Below are positions 9,354-20,401 of a DNA stretch of 64,000 nucleotides, piece after piece. The notes beneath the pieces are model-generated. The model saw only the letters and a program-made list of their open reading frames with translations, was not told the DNA's origin and ran no database searches. Within the stretch, counting starts at the first letter, position 1, and every line of letters starts with the position of its first letter. A program made the position numbers and the translations under genes. The stretch comes from Mycobacteriaceae bacterium (GTDB lineage Bacteria; Actinomycetota; Actinomycetes; Mycobacteriales; Mycobacteriaceae): NCBI GenBank assembly GCA_019749805.1, contig JAIEPH010000011.1, forward strand, positions 1 through 64,000, given 5' to 3'.

Positions 9354-10213
9354 TGCTGGTGTTCCGTTCTCTGGTCCGAGTCGAAGTCTCGGGTCAACTG
9401 CTGGTTGGGGAACCACGGCCCGTCGGGCAGCGTGGAAGTGAGCCGCTCTATCGCGGCGGCGATGGCCAGCGGTGTGCCGGGGGTGAAGGTCGAAATCCAT
9501 TCCCCATCGAAGGCTTTCGATGGGGAGACGAGGACACGTCCTTCTCGGGTGTCGACGATGCTGACGCCGACATTCGTGCTGGTCCGATGGCCGTCGCGGT
9601 GGTCACCGGCGACGATCTCCACATAGCTGCGGTCCGGCGCGTACGCCGCCGTCACGACTGCGCGCGCTGTCGCCGGGATGCCGAGGAACTCGATGACGTC
9701 ATCGAGCGCGGCGCCGTCGCGCAGCTGCTCGTCGGCGCGCGCCCCGGTCCGTGCGGGAATGGTGAACTCCTCGAATTTCGCCGGCGGCCGTCCCGACAGC
9801 CCGGCGGTCAGGACGGGCACCAGTGCCTGCGGATGGTCGATGTTCAAGGCGGTCAGCGTGATCAGGCCGCCGCCACGCAACGCGACGGTGTGCTGATCGG
9901 TCTGTTCGACGCGACGTGCGACGTGGCCGCGCAGCATGTTTCCGGATCCGCGAACGAATCTGAGGTCGATCCAGCGCCGGGGCCGGCACGTCGTCGTGAC
10001 CCATTGGCGAACACCGGGATCGACGACGCCATCCCCGGTCATCACCCCCAGTGCCGCCAGCTCCGCGGAGAGCCTGGCCGTGACCGCCGCGCGCTGCGCG
10101 TGATCGCTGTAGGGCGGTGTGATGGCGAGAACCCAGGGAAAGCTCCCTGCGCCCAACGCATCAGCGACAAACCAGGCCTGCTCCGCGGTCAGCTCGACTG
10201 CGTTAGCGGTCAA
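9332..10213 (-). CDS. espG3: ESX-3 PE/PPE chaperone EspG3
   Basis: A 293-residue cytosolic chaperone that binds the helical tip of PE-PPE pairs and delivers them to the ESX-3 ATPase. The N-terminus (VELTAEQAWFVADALGAG), length and place between esxH and eccD3 are as in EspG3 (about 295 residues). Its likely client in this operon is the PE5-PPE4 pair. It starts at TTG 10213, with GAGG 4 bases upstream, 6 bases after the esxH stop. Confidence 0.93.
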   Translation of the reverse strand: MTANAVELTAEQAWFVADALGAGSFPWVLAITPPYSDHAQRAAVTARLSAELAALGVMTGDGVVDPGVRQWVTTTCRPRRWIDLRFVRGSGNMLRGHVARRVEQTDQHTVALRGGGLITLTALNIDHPQALVPVLTAGLSGRPPAKFEEFTIPARTGARADEQLRDGAALDDVIEFLGIPATARAVVTAAYAPDRSYVEIVAGDHRDGHRTSTNVGVSIVDTREGRVLVSPSKAFDGEWISTFTPGTPLAIAAAIERLTSTLPDGPWFPNQQLTRDFDSDQRTEHQQWRQTVS

Positions 10214-10219
10214 CGAACC

Positions 10220-10510
10220 TCAGCCACCCCACTTGGCGCCTTCGGCCGCGTCGCGGGCGCTCATCGACATGGTGTTCGTCTCGTGGGTGGCGGCCATCGC
10301 GCGGTAAGCCCGCACGAGCTCCTCGAGGCTGATGTTCCATTGCGCCTGCCACGCCTGGTAGGTCATGCCGGTATCACCCTGCCACGCGCTCGCCAGCGCC
10401 GCCTGCTCGGCGGCGATGTCTGCGCCGACACCGTGCATCGCACCGGCATAGCCGGCCATCTCGCCCGCGTGCCCGAGCATCGCCGGGTAGTTGTACATGA
10501 TCTGCGACAT
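10220..10510 (-). CDS. esxH: ESX-3 secreted WXG100 protein EsxH (TB10.4 type)
   Basis: A 96-residue helical-hairpin WXG100 protein secreted as a heterodimer with EsxG; in M. tuberculosis the pair binds zinc, supports siderophore-linked iron uptake and blocks host [13 protein letters not shown] holds the W-x-G turn. The start [22 protein letters not shown] and the end [12 protein letters not shown] are diagnostic of EsxH. A strong GAGGAGA ribosome binding site precedes the ATG. It forms a pair with esxG 36 bases upstream. Confidence 0.97.
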   Translation of the reverse strand: MSQIMYNYPAMLGHAGEMAGYAGAMHGVGADIAAEQAALASAWQGDTGMTYQAWQAQWNISLEELVRAYRAMAATHETNTMSMSARDAAEGAKWGG

Positions 10511-10546
10511 CAGGTTCTCCTCTCGTCAGTTCGGGAAGTTCAGATC

Positions 10547-10840
10547 TCAAATTCCGGTGTAGGTGCTAGCCGCTGCGGCGTCCTCGGCAACGTATGTGCC
10601 TGCGGCGTCGCCGAGATTGATCTGCGCGATGTCGAGCAGCGAGTTGATCTTGGCGGACACTTCGATGAAGCGGGCGTGCGCGGCCTGGAAGGCAGCGGAC
10701 GATTCGCCCATGTGGAAGGCCTGCGCCGACTGCGCTGACTGCTCGGCCTGGGCCATGGTGCTGCGCATCAGCGCAGCCTTGGCGGCGAACGCGGCCTCTG
10801 AGGAGACCAGCTGCGGGATGTGAGCGTCCAACATGCTCAT
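10547..10840 (-). CDS. esxG: ESX-3 secreted WXG100-like protein EsxG
   Basis: A 97-residue partner of EsxH. The W-x-G turn is replaced by HMGES in FHMGESSAAFQAAHARF, as in other EsxG proteins. The C-terminal YVAED matches the YxxxD/E type VII secretion signal, so EsxG carries the signal for the dimer. AGGAAA before the ATG is a good ribosome binding site. The 56-base gap to PPE4 suggests it can be translated strongly as its own pair with esxH. Confidence 0.97.
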   Translation of the reverse strand: MSMLDAHIPQLVSSEAAFAAKAALMRSTMAQAEQSAQSAQAFHMGESSAAFQAAHARFIEVSAKINSLLDIAQINLGDAAGTYVAEDAAAASTYTGI

Positions 10841-10896
10841 GGCTTTTCCTTTCGATTCTTAGCTCTGTCGTGGGCGGATTCGGTCGGACAGTCTGC

Positions 10897-12441
10897 TCAG
10901 TTGCGCGTTCCCCCCTCTTGGTCCCAGTCGCCGGGCAACATGGGTTCTGTGGGACCGCCGCCGAACGAATCGCCGGCGAGCTCGGTGAGACCAGTGGCCT
11001 GCTCCGTCTCCGACTTCGTTGCGGCACCGGTGAAACCGACTGTCCCAGCACCGCGTTCGGACGCGCGCATGCGCGTCCGCGGTTCCGGCTGGGTGACCTC
11101 GGCTTCGGGTTCGTAGTCCATGTAGGCGTCGGCGTACTGGCGCTGGTGGATCGGCTGCGGGCGCTTACGGCGGGCCTTGCGTTTTGCCAGCGACGACGCT
11201 GCCGCCGCGGCCGCGGCAGATGCCGCGATGTCGGATGCGGGTGCTTGGGCTCCGATGCCGTCCCGGAACGTCGGGGAGACACCGCCGTCCGGGCCTGCTC
11301 CGGGAATCACGTACGGCAGCGCCGCGCCGACACCCGGTGCGGGCGCGGCGCCCGCGGGCGCGGACCCGGCGCTGACCGACGGTGACGGCGCGGCAGTTCC
11401 AGTGGGCACAGTCGGCGCCACCGATGTCATCGGCGGCAGGCTCTCCGCCCGCGCCACGGGAGCACGTGCGGGGGCCGGCGCGGGCGCGGGGGCAGGGGCG
11501 GGCGCGGGAACCGCTTGTGGCGGGTTCAGATACTGGTAGATGAACCCGATCATGATCGGGAGCAATATCGGAGCGGCGAAGATCATCGACCAGGTGGTCC
11601 ATCCGAGTGGCTGGGTGATCGCCTGGTATGCGATGAACAAGAGCAGCACCCCCGACGACGGATTGCCGAGCCACCCGAGGAAGCTGTTCAGGAAGTCGCT
11701 CAGGAAGTCGAAGATGGCGCGAAAGAAGTTGCGCACGAAGTTCAGGATCGACTCGAAAAAGTCCTCGAAGAACTTGGCGATCTGCTGCAGCAGATCCGAG
11801 ATGGAGTCCGCGACGTTCAGCGCCGCACCGGAATCGGCGGCCGTCACCATCGCTGCGGACTGCTGCGCGTCTGCTGCCGCCGAACCCGCTTCTCCGACAC
11901 CGGGAGTCAGCAGGAACGGCGCGGGCATGGTCGTCGGCGCGGCGGCCACCGCGGCACCTGACACCGCCTGATACGTACTCATGGTCGTGGCGGCCTGAAT
12001 CCACATCCGCACGTAGTCGGCTTCGTTCAGCGCGATGGGAATCGTGTTGACCCCCAGAAAGTTCGTGCCAACCAGTATTCCGTGTACGGCATGGTTGAGC
12101 GCCAGCTCGGCCAGCGTCGGCATCGTCGCGAGCGCCACGCTGTAGGCGGCGGCCGCCGTCTCGTGCTGGGCTGCGGTCGCCGTGCTGTTGGCACTCGCCT
12201 GCGCCAGCCACGCCAGGTACGGGGTATGTGCGGCGACGTACTGCTCGGCGCTCGGGCCCTCCCAGGCGCCGCCCTGGACCCCGCCCAGCACGCCGGTCAA
12301 CTCCGCTGCGGCCGAGGCATATTCGGCGGCCAACGACTGCCAAGCCCCCGCGGCAGCCAGCATCGGGCCCGGGCCGGGGCCTGCGCTGAGCATCGCGGAA
12401 TGCACCTCCGGCGGGAGAGCCATCCAGATGGGGGCGGTCAT
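10897..12441 (-). CDS. ppe4: ESX-3 PPE protein, PPE4-like
   Basis: A 514-residue PPE protein secreted with its PE partner through ESX-3. The PPE motif is in [15 protein letters not shown] at the N-terminus and the PPE helical domain covers about residues 1-180 (WEGPSAEQY is the usual W-x-G-like turn). A hydrophobic middle (about 250-300, including [11 protein letters not shown] and [16 protein letters not shown]) may insert in membrane, followed by an Ala/Pro repeat and a low-complexity tail. The ATG lies just after the PE stop. Mycobacterial work links PE5-PPE4 to mycobactin-mediated iron acquisition; that role is inferred here from position. Confidence 0.93.
   Translation of the reverse strand: MTAPIWMALPPEVHSAMLSAGPGPGPMLAAAGAWQSLAAEYASAAAELTGVLGGVQGGAWEGPSAEQYVAAHTPYLAWLAQASANSTATAAQHETAAAAYSVALATMPTLAELALNHAVHGILVGTNFLGVNTIPIALNEADYVRMWIQAATTMSTYQAVSGAAVAAAPTTMPAPFLLTPGVGEAGSAAADAQQSAAMVTAADSGAALNVADSISDLLQQIAKFFEDFFESILNFVRNFFRAIFDFLSDFLNSFLGWLGNPSSGVLLLFIAYQAITQPLGWTTWSMIFAAPILLPIMIGFIYQYLNPPQAVPAPAPAPAPAPAPARAPVARAESLPPMTSVAPTVPTGTAAPSPSVSAGSAPAGAAPAPGVGAALPYVIPGAGPDGGVSPTFRDGIGAQAPASDIAASAAAAAAASSLAKRKARRKRPQPIHQRQYADAYMDYEPEAEVTQPEPRTRMRASERGAGTVGFTGAATKSETEQATGLTELAGDSFGGGPTEPMLPGDWDQEGGTRN
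11469..11509. repeat. Ala-Pro coding hexamer repeat within PPE4
   Basis: A run of imperfect GGGGC/GGCGCG hexamers encodes alternating Ala-Pro in PPE4. Such runs change length readily by slippage. Confidence 0.6.
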
Positions 12442-12443
12442 GT

Positions 12444-12752
12444 TCAGCTACCGGCAACCAGGTAGGACGAAGCGGCCATCGCGTCACCGGTGAGATAGCT
12501 GGCACCGGACTCGCCGACCCCGACGCCGGAACGTCCGAGTTCCTCGACGCCGAGCGCGGCCATCGTGTTGTGCTGCACGCCGTGCGCGCTCATGCCCGCC
12601 GCGGTCTGCAGCGAAACGGCATCGACGGCCGGCGGCAGGACGGCAGTGATGAGGGGCGCGGCCGCGGCGTGAGCGGCGGCCAGTCGGGCGGTCAGTGCCT
12701 CGACCGCGGCGCTCGCCGCGACAAGGCCCTCGGGAACGACGCGCAGAGTCAT
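12444..12752 (-). CDS. pe5: ESX-3 PE protein, PE5-like
   Basis: A 102-residue PE-only protein, helical-hairpin partner of PPE4. [20 protein letters not shown] opens the PE fold with the PE dipeptide. YLTGD near the C-terminus matches the YxxxD/E secretion signal recognised by EccC. Its ATG overlaps the eccC3 stop as ATGA and its stop is 2 bases before PPE4, so eccC3, PE and PPE are translationally coupled. Confidence 0.95.
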   Translation of the reverse strand: MTLRVVPEGLVAASAAVEALTARLAAAHAAAAPLITAVLPPAVDAVSLQTAAGMSAHGVQHNTMAALGVEELGRSGVGVGESGASYLTGDAMAASSYLVAGS

Positions 12753-15700
12753 CAGTTGAACTCCCTTCCTCTGTTTCCGTTGCTGCCTGTACTGCCTTGG
12801 ACTGCGTCTGCGAGTGGATTGACGAGCTGCAGGAACGTCGGAGCGTCGCCGTCGTCGAGCAACATGGCGCGACCTGCGGGCAACCTGCGGAACCGGTGTC
12901 CCCTGATCTTGCCGCTGTCCTGCGGGTTGCCGGACAGCATGACGATGGCGGCTTGCAGCTCGTTAAGACGCCGCAGCAGCGGAGCAGTCATCAATGCGTG
13001 CGCCGACCCCGTTGCTCGCGCAGTGACGATGACACGCAGCCCCAGCTCGCTCGCCTGCGACAGCAACCCGATGATGCCGGTCCAGGGACGTTGGCCGACG
13101 AACGGCCCGCTGACCGCGGGAGCGTCCGGGATCTGGTCGACGTCGTCGACGATCAGATAGTGGGTGTGGCCGTCCGCACCTGACTGGTAGGACCACCTGC
13201 TCAACTCTTGCGGGCTCAGCCCCGCCGGCGGTCGACGCTTCTCCAAGAGTGCCGAGAGCCCCAGCATCGCGGGCGTGATCCGGTCGATGTTCGGGGTGTA
13301 CTCGTTGTCGGGGAACAACGGTTCCTCGACGAGGTGCAGACGGCGGTCGACCACCGTGAACGCCACGCGGTCCGGCGTCGAGTTCTCGCGGATGGTGCGA
13401 ATCACATGGCGCAGCAACGTCGTTTTGCCCGATTTGGAGTCGCCGAACACCATGAGCAACGGGTTGTCCGAGAAGCTCAATGACACCGCGGCGAGATCCT
13501 CTTCGCGCTGGCCCACGACCACCCGCTCCGGCGCCGGATACAGCGGCGCCACCGCGGCCGGGGTCAGTTCCAGCGGCAGTAGCCGCACCGGCGGTGCCGC
13601 GACACCCGGGTACCGCGCGTTGATGACCGCGATATCGCGCAGCGAGGGCTCTGCGACGAGGAAGTGCTCGGCCGCCATCGTCAGGCCGCGGCCCGGCTGG
13701 TCGGCGGGCACGGCTTCGGCGGGCCTGCGCAGCGCCCCGGTGATCCGCACATTGCTGTCACGCGCATCCGCGAGCTTGAGCTCGAGCCGCAGCCCGAGCC
13801 CGTCTCGCATCGCCAACGGCACCTCGAGCCAGTTCGGCGTGGTGATGATGACGTGGATGCCGTAGGACATACCGGTGTTGATAAGCTCGGTGACCTTGGC
13901 CAGCAACGGGTTTCGGGTGTTGAACGTGTCGGTGTTGTCACGGCTGAACGCGTACAGGTTGTCGATGACAAGAAACACCTCGCCGTACTCGTCCCGTGCG
14001 CCGCCGTTGCCGGAGTGGCCACGAGCTTGCCGTGCCCGCAGCAGCTGTTCGAGTTCACCGAACGTTCGCCGGATGCGTTCGGGTTCCAATGGCGATGCGA
14101 CGCTGCCGACGTGGGCGAGGTCTTCCAGCTCGCGCAGTTGACCGCCGCCGTAGTCCAGGCAATAGAACGTGACGTCGCGGGGGGAGTGCAGCGCGGCGGC
14201 CGACAGGATGAACGTCTGCAGCGCCGTCGTCTTGCCCGACCTCGGGCCGCCGTGAATCAGCACGTTGGCGGCGGCCGACGTCGCGTCGAAGATCAGCGGG
14301 TCACGCCGCATCGCGAACGGTCGGTCGATTTCGCCCAGCGGCCAACGCCATTCACGCTCGGACACGTCCCCACGGGCGAGCAGCTCGTCCAGCGGTATCG
14401 GCTCGTCCAGCGGGGGCAGCCACAACCGCGGCGCCTTGGGGCCGTAGTGCGACAGTTGGTCGCCGATCGTGGCGACGAGCTTACGTGGCGGACGGTCCTC
14501 GTGCGCGGCGGGTTCGACGACCGTCACCGTATCCGCGGGCGCCTCCACGTGGCCGGCGGTGAACAGCTGCGGTACCGGAAGCGATTGCACGACAACCGAC
14601 TTCTCAACCCGGGGCGGATCGTAGATGCCGTCGACATAGGTGCTGCGGAACTTGACGGGCATGGCGCCGGGCGTCGGCACCAGGTAACCCTCACCCTTGT
14701 GATCCGGCCCCGCCTCGATGTGGAATGCGTCCTCGACGCCGATGATCTGGCGGCTGACGGCCGGGCTCGCCACCTTGAGTCCGATGCGGTACGAGGTGTT
14801 CTTGTCTATGTCCTTGATGCGACCGACGTCGAGGGTCTGCGATGCGAACAGAATGTGGATGCGGAATGAACGGCCCTTGCGAGCAACGTAGTCGAAGAGC
14901 TCGGCGTACTCGGGATGATCGGACAGCATCAGCGAGAACTCATCGGCTACGACGAGCAGCGTCGGCATCGCCGGTAGATCGTGACCCGCCGCGATGGCGG
15001 CCTCGTATTCCAGCACCGAGTTGAAGGCACTGCCTTGCACTCGCCTGCCGGCCTCCATCAGCAGTTGCTCGCGACGCGCCACTTCGCCGCGCAGTGTATC
15101 GGCGAAACGGTCGGCCAGGGAGCGCTTCTCGGCCATATTCGAGATGACGGCGACCACCTGCGGGAAGTCGCGGAAGATGTCCGCGCCGGCCTCACCCTTG
15201 AAGTCGGCATAGATGACGATCAGTCGGTCCGCGGAGTGAGTGGTCAGCAGCGACAGCAGGATCGACATCAGCGTCTGCGACTTACCGGAGCCGGTCATTC
15301 CGATCATCAGACCGTGAGGGCCCATGCCGCCCTCTGCTTCGTCCTTGAGATCGAACTCCAGCGGATCGCCGGTGGACGTCACACCGATGGGTACCCGCAG
15401 CTCGTCTGCACGTGCGCGGGGCGCCCACAAACTCGCCACGTCCAGCGCCGCGGCGTCCGGAATCCCGAGCAGCGTCGAGAACGTGGCCACCCCGGCATTG
15501 CTCGTACGCGCGTGGCTGGGATTGGAATCCCAGCGGGACAGCCGTCGGGCGACGTGGCGGGCTTCGGCGACATCGAGGTGATCGGCCGCATCGACATACG
15601 GTGCCCAGCCGCCGGTTTGCCACCGCTCCAGCCTCCCGTCCGCGACGCGCAGGATCGGCCGCTCGGGGTCCGGGTACTGCTCGCGATGCGGAGGTTCGGC

Positions 15701-16732
15701 GATGCGCTGCACCAGCGTCACACCGGACAGCCCGCCGCGTGGCACCAGGATGTTCGGATCGGCGTTCTCGGTGTCGTCTACGACGATCAACAGATGCTTG
15801 GCACTCGAATCCGGGTCGGAGCCGAACGGTGCGCGGTCGTCGAGTACCGGGTCTAGCAGCGAGCGTAGTTGCGTAACGTCGTCGCAGAGATAGCGCGCAG
15901 GACCCGCACCGTCGGACGACCCGGGTACGTCGTTGTGCGGCAACCACTTCAGCCACGACCAGTCGTCGCTCTCGAAGTCCGGCGACGCCAGGGCGACACC
16001 GAGGACGGCGGGGTCGTGCCAGGTGACCGCCTGGGTGAGCCACGCCCGCAACGCACCACGAACCTCGTCGGGCTCGCCCAGCACGGAGATCCTCGAGACC
16101 TTGGCCAAATCGATCGTCGCGGGGACGGCGCGCACCGTGCGCTGCACGTCGAGCAGTCCGCGCAACGTGGTGTGCGAGACCGGTTCGAGGTCAACCTCGT
16201 CGGCGCTGTCCTTGACCCGCAGTGCTGCGCCCAGCGGTGCATCGTGCAAACCCGTTCGCACCACGAGGAAGTCGCTGTCGTGCGGGTCGCGCTCCCACTG
16301 ACGGCGGGTGCCGGGCACTTGAGCGAGCAACCTGGGATCCGGATGCGACCACTCGAGGGCGGCACGCTGTTCGGCCGCGTGCGCGCGCACGTTGTCGCGG
16401 ACCACTGACAGGTACCGCAGGTAGTCGGCCCGCTCGGCGTCCACCTCTTCGGTGCGCATCTTGTTGTCCGTGCCGCGGTAGAGCGCTGTCGCGGCCAGCA
16501 GGAGGACGAACGGGAAGAACAGCGTCGTAGGCGAGATCAACCGCATACCGGTGGCGACCAGCGCGACGATCATGCCGATGATCAGAATGACGATCAGATA
16601 GGGCAGCACCCGCCGCAACAACGACGGCGGCACCATCCGGGGCAATTCCGGTGGCGGTTCGATCGTGATGGTGCCCTTGCGCACCGTAGGTGGCGCGATC
16701 CTGCGACGCGCTTCGAAGATGAGCCGACTCAC
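12752..16732 (-). CDS. eccC3: ESX-3 FtsK/SpoIIIE-type ATPase EccC3 (fused Ca-Cb)
   Basis: A 1326-residue motor ATPase of ESX-3 that recognises substrates and powers secretion. Two transmembrane helices lie near residues 35-85 ([20 protein letters not shown] and [17 protein letters not shown]). Three ATPase domains follow, with Walker A motifs MTGSGKSQT (about 480), GGPRSGKTT (about 830) and GDSKSGKTT (about 1100), and Walker B stretches [19 protein letters not shown] and YLIVDDVDQ. Ca and Cb are one chain, as in ESX-3. GTG 16732 ([11 protein letters not shown]) is chosen because known EccC3 proteins begin [11 protein letters not shown]; an in-frame codon at 16786 would add 18 unrelated residues. 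Confidence 0.96.
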   Translation of the reverse strand: MSRLIFEARRRIAPPTVRKGTITIEPPPELPRMVPPSLLRRVLPYLIVILIIGMIVALVATGMRLISPTTLFFPFVLLLAATALYRGTDNKMRTEEVDAERADYLRYLSVVRDNVRAHAAEQRAALEWSHPDPRLLAQVPGTRRQWERDPHDSDFLVVRTGLHDAPLGAALRVKDSADEVDLEPVSHTTLRGLLDVQRTVRAVPATIDLAKVSRISVLGEPDEVRGALRAWLTQAVTWHDPAVLGVALASPDFESDDWSWLKWLPHNDVPGSSDGAGPARYLCDDVTQLRSLLDPVLDDRAPFGSDPDSSAKHLLIVVDDTENADPNILVPRGGLSGVTLVQRIAEPPHREQYPDPERPILRVADGRLERWQTGGWAPYVDAADHLDVAEARHVARRLSRWDSNPSHARTSNAGVATFSTLLGIPDAAALDVASLWAPRARADELRVPIGVTSTGDPLEFDLKDEAEGGMGPHGLMIGMTGSGKSQTLMSILLSLLTTHSADRLIVIYADFKGEAGADIFRDFPQVVAVISNMAEKRSLADRFADTLRGEVARREQLLMEAGRRVQGSAFNSVLEYEAAIAAGHDLPAMPTLLVVADEFSLMLSDHPEYAELFDYVARKGRSFRIHILFASQTLDVGRIKDIDKNTSYRIGLKVASPAVSRQIIGVEDAFHIEAGPDHKGEGYLVPTPGAMPVKFRSTYVDGIYDPPRVEKSVVVQSLPVPQLFTAGHVEAPADTVTVVEPAAHEDRPPRKLVATIGDQLSHYGPKAPRLWLPPLDEPIPLDELLARGDVSEREWRWPLGEIDRPFAMRRDPLIFDATSAAANVLIHGGPRSGKTTALQTFILSAAALHSPRDVTFYCLDYGGGQLRELEDLAHVGSVASPLEPERIRRTFGELEQLLRARQARGHSGNGGARDEYGEVFLVIDNLYAFSRDNTDTFNTRNPLLAKVTELINTGMSYGIHVIITTPNWLEVPLAMRDGLGLRLELKLADARDSNVRITGALRRPAEAVPADQPGRGLTMAAEHFLVAEPSLRDIAVINARYPGVAAPPVRLLPLELTPAAVAPLYPAPERVVVGQREEDLAAVSLSFSDNPLLMVFGDSKSGKTTLLRHVIRTIRENSTPDRVAFTVVDRRLHLVEEPLFPDNEYTPNIDRITPAMLGLSALLEKRRPPAGLSPQELSRWSYQSGADGHTHYLIVDDVDQIPDAPAVSGPFVGQRPWTGIIGLLSQASELGLRVIVTARATGSAHALMTAPLLRRLNELQAAIVMLSGNPQDSGKIRGHRFRRLPAGRAMLLDDGDAPTFLQLVNPLADAVQGSTGSNGNRGREFN

Positions 16733-16793
16733 GCCCCGGCCTCGCAGGCTCGGACAGCGCGTTCTGTGCTGATGGTTCGCTTGCAAGCGGCGC

Positions 16794-18368
16794 TCACGGT
16801 TGGGTCTCCCTCACGACTGCGGGGCGGGGGTCGGCTGCGAGCCCGTCGTGGGCCAACAGGGCGTCGGGACGCGACAACGTCGGGCCTTCCGCGAACTGGC
16901 TCAGCATCGACCATGGAATGGGTAGCGGCGGCGGGGTCAGTCCGAGCGCCTCGATCGTCTTCTGGTCACTCTCGGTGTCGAGGCCGTACCGCACGCCGGT
17001 GTCGCTGAGCCAGAAAGTCGCCCCTCCGACCGGCTGCGCCGACGTCCCTCCACCGTCCTGGCCGACGGTCTGCACCAGGAAGCCTGACCCCGGTGTCAGC
17101 ACGACGCGGTCGGCCGTGGTGCCCGACCCGGCTCCGACCAGTGCGACGCTGCGCAGTTCGTCGGCCACCGGAAGCGTTACGCCAGAACGCAACTGAAGCG
17201 CTCCCCCGGTCGCATTCGCGGGCCGTGTCCACTGGGCACACGTCAGCGGTGCGTCGGTGGCGTCGACGATTGTGACCGGCTCGCTCGGATACGCCTCGTT
17301 GTCGATACTGCTCGCCACCGGCGCCTTGGCGATGTCGTCGGCTCCCAGCCGCGGCGGCTGGTTGAGGCCGAACGAGTTCGTGTTGCGCAGGATCGCGGCG
17401 ACCACCGGCGAAACCGGTTGCAGCCCTTGGCGAAGCACAGCGTAGTGCTGTAGTGCGTTGTCGGCTCCGAACGATGTGACGACCGCACCGACCGGTGCCT
17501 GCGCCGGCAGCGAGTAGCTCGTCGGCTCCCCCGCACCCTCGATGACGGGCGCACTCAGCGCGGGAGCCTCCGGAATTGCGTTGAACAGTCCCGGAGCGAC
17601 GGTGCGACTGGCGGGCGTGTCCGAACCCAGACCCAGCGCACCGGTGACCGCGCGATCGTTCAGGTCGATCGTGCTGCGACGGCCGTCCCACAGCAGCCAC
17701 GTGCCCGCGTTGGGTCCGCTCTCGTTGGAGACCAGAATGACCTCGTTCTTCGGCAGCACCGCGGCGCGTTCGCCGCCCTCGGCCAGCGGGGCGGCGATCA
17801 GCGTCACGCCCGTCGCCGGTCCGGACGCTCCGTCGCACACCGTCCAGTCCGCATCGCCAGTGGTGTTCTGCACCATGCGTTCTGGCGCACCCGGGATACC
17901 GATCAGATTGCCGCGCGCGAACTGGTCGATCTCACTGGTCTTCACCGTGGTCGGGTTGTCGGGTCGGCCGGCGATCAGGCGCGCCGAGGTCAGGTTCAGC
18001 ACCGGGTGCAACTGGTCGCCGAGGCGGACGTAAAGCGCCGATGTGGTGCGGTCTGCCAGGATCGCGTCGTTGCCCGCCACGCCGCCGGGCCTGATGAGCG
18101 AGAAGATGAAGCAGCCGGCGAGACCGGTGATGAGCACGAGTGCACCGACGAGGACTGCGCGCGACTGGGTGCGCAGCGGGTCGACGAGCATCCGGGTGTC
18201 GTGCAGCGCCACACCGGATGCGATGCGCCGCATGATGAATCGCCAGCCCGAGACCTGATGGCGCGTGACGAATCCGCGCCGGTAAGCGACCCGGTCGGGG
18301 TTCTCGTTGACCGGGGTCCTGGAGGTGAACTCCCGACGGTCGCCACCCTCGCGATCCTGGCCGCTCAT
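16794..18368 (-). CDS. eccB3: ESX-3 membrane protein EccB3
   Basis: A 524-residue single-pass protein of the ESX-3 core with a large periplasmic domain of repeated beta modules; EccB proteins are reported to dimerise and, in ESX-1, to bind [23 protein letters not shown] precedes the helix [23 protein letters not shown] (about residues 70-92). The repeats [11 protein letters not shown] and [12 protein letters not shown] carry paired Cys that may form disulfides. The ATG overlaps the eccA3 stop (ATGA). Length is close to EccB3 (about 538). Confidence 0.95.
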   Translation of the reverse strand: MSGQDREGGDRREFTSRTPVNENPDRVAYRRGFVTRHQVSGWRFIMRRIASGVALHDTRMLVDPLRTQSRAVLVGALVLITGLAGCFIFSLIRPGGVAGNDAILADRTTSALYVRLGDQLHPVLNLTSARLIAGRPDNPTTVKTSEIDQFARGNLIGIPGAPERMVQNTTGDADWTVCDGASGPATGVTLIAAPLAEGGERAAVLPKNEVILVSNESGPNAGTWLLWDGRRSTIDLNDRAVTGALGLGSDTPASRTVAPGLFNAIPEAPALSAPVIEGAGEPTSYSLPAQAPVGAVVTSFGADNALQHYAVLRQGLQPVSPVVAAILRNTNSFGLNQPPRLGADDIAKAPVASSIDNEAYPSEPVTIVDATDAPLTCAQWTRPANATGGALQLRSGVTLPVADELRSVALVGAGSGTTADRVVLTPGSGFLVQTVGQDGGGTSAQPVGGATFWLSDTGVRYGLDTESDQKTIEALGLTPPPLPIPWSMLSQFAEGPTLSRPDALLAHDGLAADPRPAVVRETQP

Positions 18369-20182
18369 TCGGACACCGACAGTCCGAGGCCGCGCAGCAG
18401 CGGGATGGCGGATCTCGTGACGTCCTGGTCGGTGATGGTCATCAGCTCGTCATCGGTGAAATCGTCTGTGTCGGAATGATCGAGACGGAATTCCCGCTCC
18501 TCTTCCGAACGCTCCACGAGGTTGCGGACGAAGCGGCCGTTACCGGCGATGTCGAGGTTGCGCCGCTCGACCCCATTGGCGTCGGGGGTGGTGACGGAGG
18601 CGAGTTGGCCGAACAGTGTCTCCATGTGTTGTAGGGCGGCCGGCTCGAAGACGCTGTCTCGCTTCTCGGCCATCCGCATCGCGATCTCCACCAGTTCGTG
18701 CGGCGAATAGGACGGGAAGTCGATGCTGCGGGTGAACCGCGAACGCAGACCCTCGTTGGTGTCGAGGAATGCGTCGAGATCCTTGCGGTAACCCGCGACG
18801 ATCACGACCAGGCGCTCGCGGTCGTTCTCCATACGGGCCAGCAGCGTGTCGATGGCGACGAGGCCGAAGTCGTTCTTCGCGCCGGTCGACACCAGCGCGT
18901 ACGCCTCGTCGAGGAACAGCACGCCGTCGAGTGCGCTGTCGATGATGCCGTTGGTCTTGGCCTCGGTCTCGCCGATGTGCTGGCCGATCAGGTCGGCGCG
19001 GTGCACCTCGCGCACGGTTTCCTTCTTGAGAATGCCCAGCCCGCAATAGATCTTGGCGACGACGCGTGCGATCGTCGTCTTACCGGTGCCCGGAGGGCCC
19101 GCGAAAACCAGGTGGTTGGTGCGGTTGGCCACCGTCAGGCCGCGCTCCTGACGACGGATCGCCATGGCGACCGAACTCTTGAGCCGGGCCACCTGGTACT
19201 TGACCTCTTCGAGGCCGATGAACTCGGCGAGCTCGGCCTCGGCCTCGATCAGCAGATGGGCCTTGCGCTCCTTGGCGCCGGGATCGACGAAATCTGTTTC
19301 GGTGGGCTCGGTCTCGGGATCCCACGGATCGGTCCGGGCTTCTATCCTGGCTGCCGTCGTCGGCACGATGCCGTACGACGTGTCCGTGATCGCGGTCTCG
19401 ACTTCTTCGTTCTCGGGGTTGGCGGCGTAGAGCTCGGCGAGCACGTCGGCGGCGTCGAGGTCCTCGCCCTGTGCGCGCAGAGACAGCGCCCTGGCCAGCG
19501 CGCCGTCGACCGCCGCAACCGCGACGGGCCCGGAGGGGTCCTCGAGGTAGGACAGCGCCGGGGCGAACATGCCCAACCTCGCGAGCGAGGTGCCCAATGC
19601 GATGCGCACGGCGTGTGCGTACTTGTCGTCCAGCTTCGCGTCGTTGACGATGGGGGTGAGCAGGCGCACCACATCCGACCATCGCTCGGTCCGGTAGTAC
19701 ATCGCGACCCGCACCCACCGCGCCTCGAGCCAGCTCGGCCGCCGCGCGATCAGGGGGTCGACGAGTTCGTCCGCCGCCGCATAGTCGCCGGCGTCGCACA
19801 GGGTGACCGCGTACGCCAGCGCGAAATCGTCGGGCGTCGAGGCCGCGAATTGCAGGTAGAGGCCGGTGTCGTAGTCGAACACGAGATCGCCGTCGGCGAG
19901 GTCGACCTCGCGCTGCAGCACACCAGCGGACTTCACCGTCTGCCACACGGCCTCGATGACACGCCCGCTCGTATCGCCGGCGGCGGCCAAACCCGTCCAG
20001 GCGTCGCACTGCTCACGGGCGATTCGCGTGAGTTCGGCAAACCCGGACCGGGCCGCCGAGAGATCCGGTGGGCGCCGCCGATCGTGGACAGACAAGCCCA
20101 GCGCCCGGCAACACGTCGCAAAACGACTCACGACGTCGCTGTCGACGCGGGACGCCGCAGCAAAATCCGTTGATAGAGGCAC
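18365..20182 (-). CDS. eccA3: ESX-3 cytosolic AAA+ ATPase EccA3
   Basis: A 605-residue first gene of the operon. The N-terminal TPR-like region (about 1-280) is followed by a CbxX/CfqX AAA+ domain with Walker A AGPPGTGKTTIARV, Walker B DGVLFLDEAYAL and an arginine-finger region GLRSRFTRSIDF. EccA proteins are thought to assist substrate release from chaperones in the cytosol. GTG 20182 has GGGGGAGA about 10 bases upstream; longer readings run into the upstream inverted repeat, which is clearly non-coding. M. tuberculosis EccA3 is 631 residues, with a divergent N-terminus. Iron control by IdeR is expected (see 20201-20247). Confidence 0.94.
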   Translation of the reverse strand: MPLSTDFAAASRVDSDVVSRFATCCRALGLSVHDRRRPPDLSAARSGFAELTRIAREQCDAWTGLAAAGDTSGRVIEAVWQTVKSAGVLQREVDLADGDLVFDYDTGLYLQFAASTPDDFALAYAVTLCDAGDYAAADELVDPLIARRPSWLEARWVRVAMYYRTERWSDVVRLLTPIVNDAKLDDKYAHAVRIALGTSLARLGMFAPALSYLEDPSGPVAVAAVDGALARALSLRAQGEDLDAADVLAELYAANPENEEVETAITDTSYGIVPTTAARIEARTDPWDPETEPTETDFVDPGAKERKAHLLIEAEAELAEFIGLEEVKYQVARLKSSVAMAIRRQERGLTVANRTNHLVFAGPPGTGKTTIARVVAKIYCGLGILKKETVREVHRADLIGQHIGETEAKTNGIIDSALDGVLFLDEAYALVSTGAKNDFGLVAIDTLLARMENDRERLVVIVAGYRKDLDAFLDTNEGLRSRFTRSIDFPSYSPHELVEIAMRMAEKRDSVFEPAALQHMETLFGQLASVTTPDANGVERRNLDIAGNGRFVRNLVERSEEEREFRLDHSDTDDFTDDELMTITDQDVTRSAIPLLRGLGLSVSE

Positions 20183-20200
20183 GTGCGCTTGTCTCCCCCG

Positions 20201-20247
20201 TAAGTTATGGCAGGCTAACTTTCGAGAAGTTAGCATTGCATAACTTA
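20201..20247. promoter_or_regulatory. 47-bp inverted repeat, candidate double IdeR box of the ESX-3 operon
   Basis: Two 21-base arms (20201-20221 and 20227-20247) are inverted repeats with 3 mismatches around TCGAG. Each arm is itself AAGTTA-N8-TAACTT. Windows such as 20230-20248 match the IdeR consensus TTAGGTTAGGCTAACCTAA at 13-14 of 19 positions. It lies 19 bases upstream of the eccA3 start, over the probable promoter. ESX-3 is known to be iron repressed through IdeR in M. smegmatis. Binding here is inferred. Confidence 0.55.
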
Positions 20248-20401
20248 ACTGTCGAGACTCACGGTCTGGGTTACGAGGTGACTGCACTCACCCCTTGATA
20301 ACGCTGACCAGCTGATCGGCGCGGTCCTCGGGCGACTCGACACTCGGCTCTACGCGGCCAATCTGACAACCTGCTTACAGCCCAGGTGACACTATATTGA
20401 C

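Noticed and set aside
16733..16786. 18-residue N-terminal extension of EccC3
   Set aside because: Unlike known EccC3 N-termini, which begin at [11 protein letters not shown]; the extension has no ribosome binding site.
20391..20401. TATATT before the cyclase GTG as a leaderless -10
   Set aside because: Only 3 bases separate it from GTG, too close; it may be chance or serve a downstream start.
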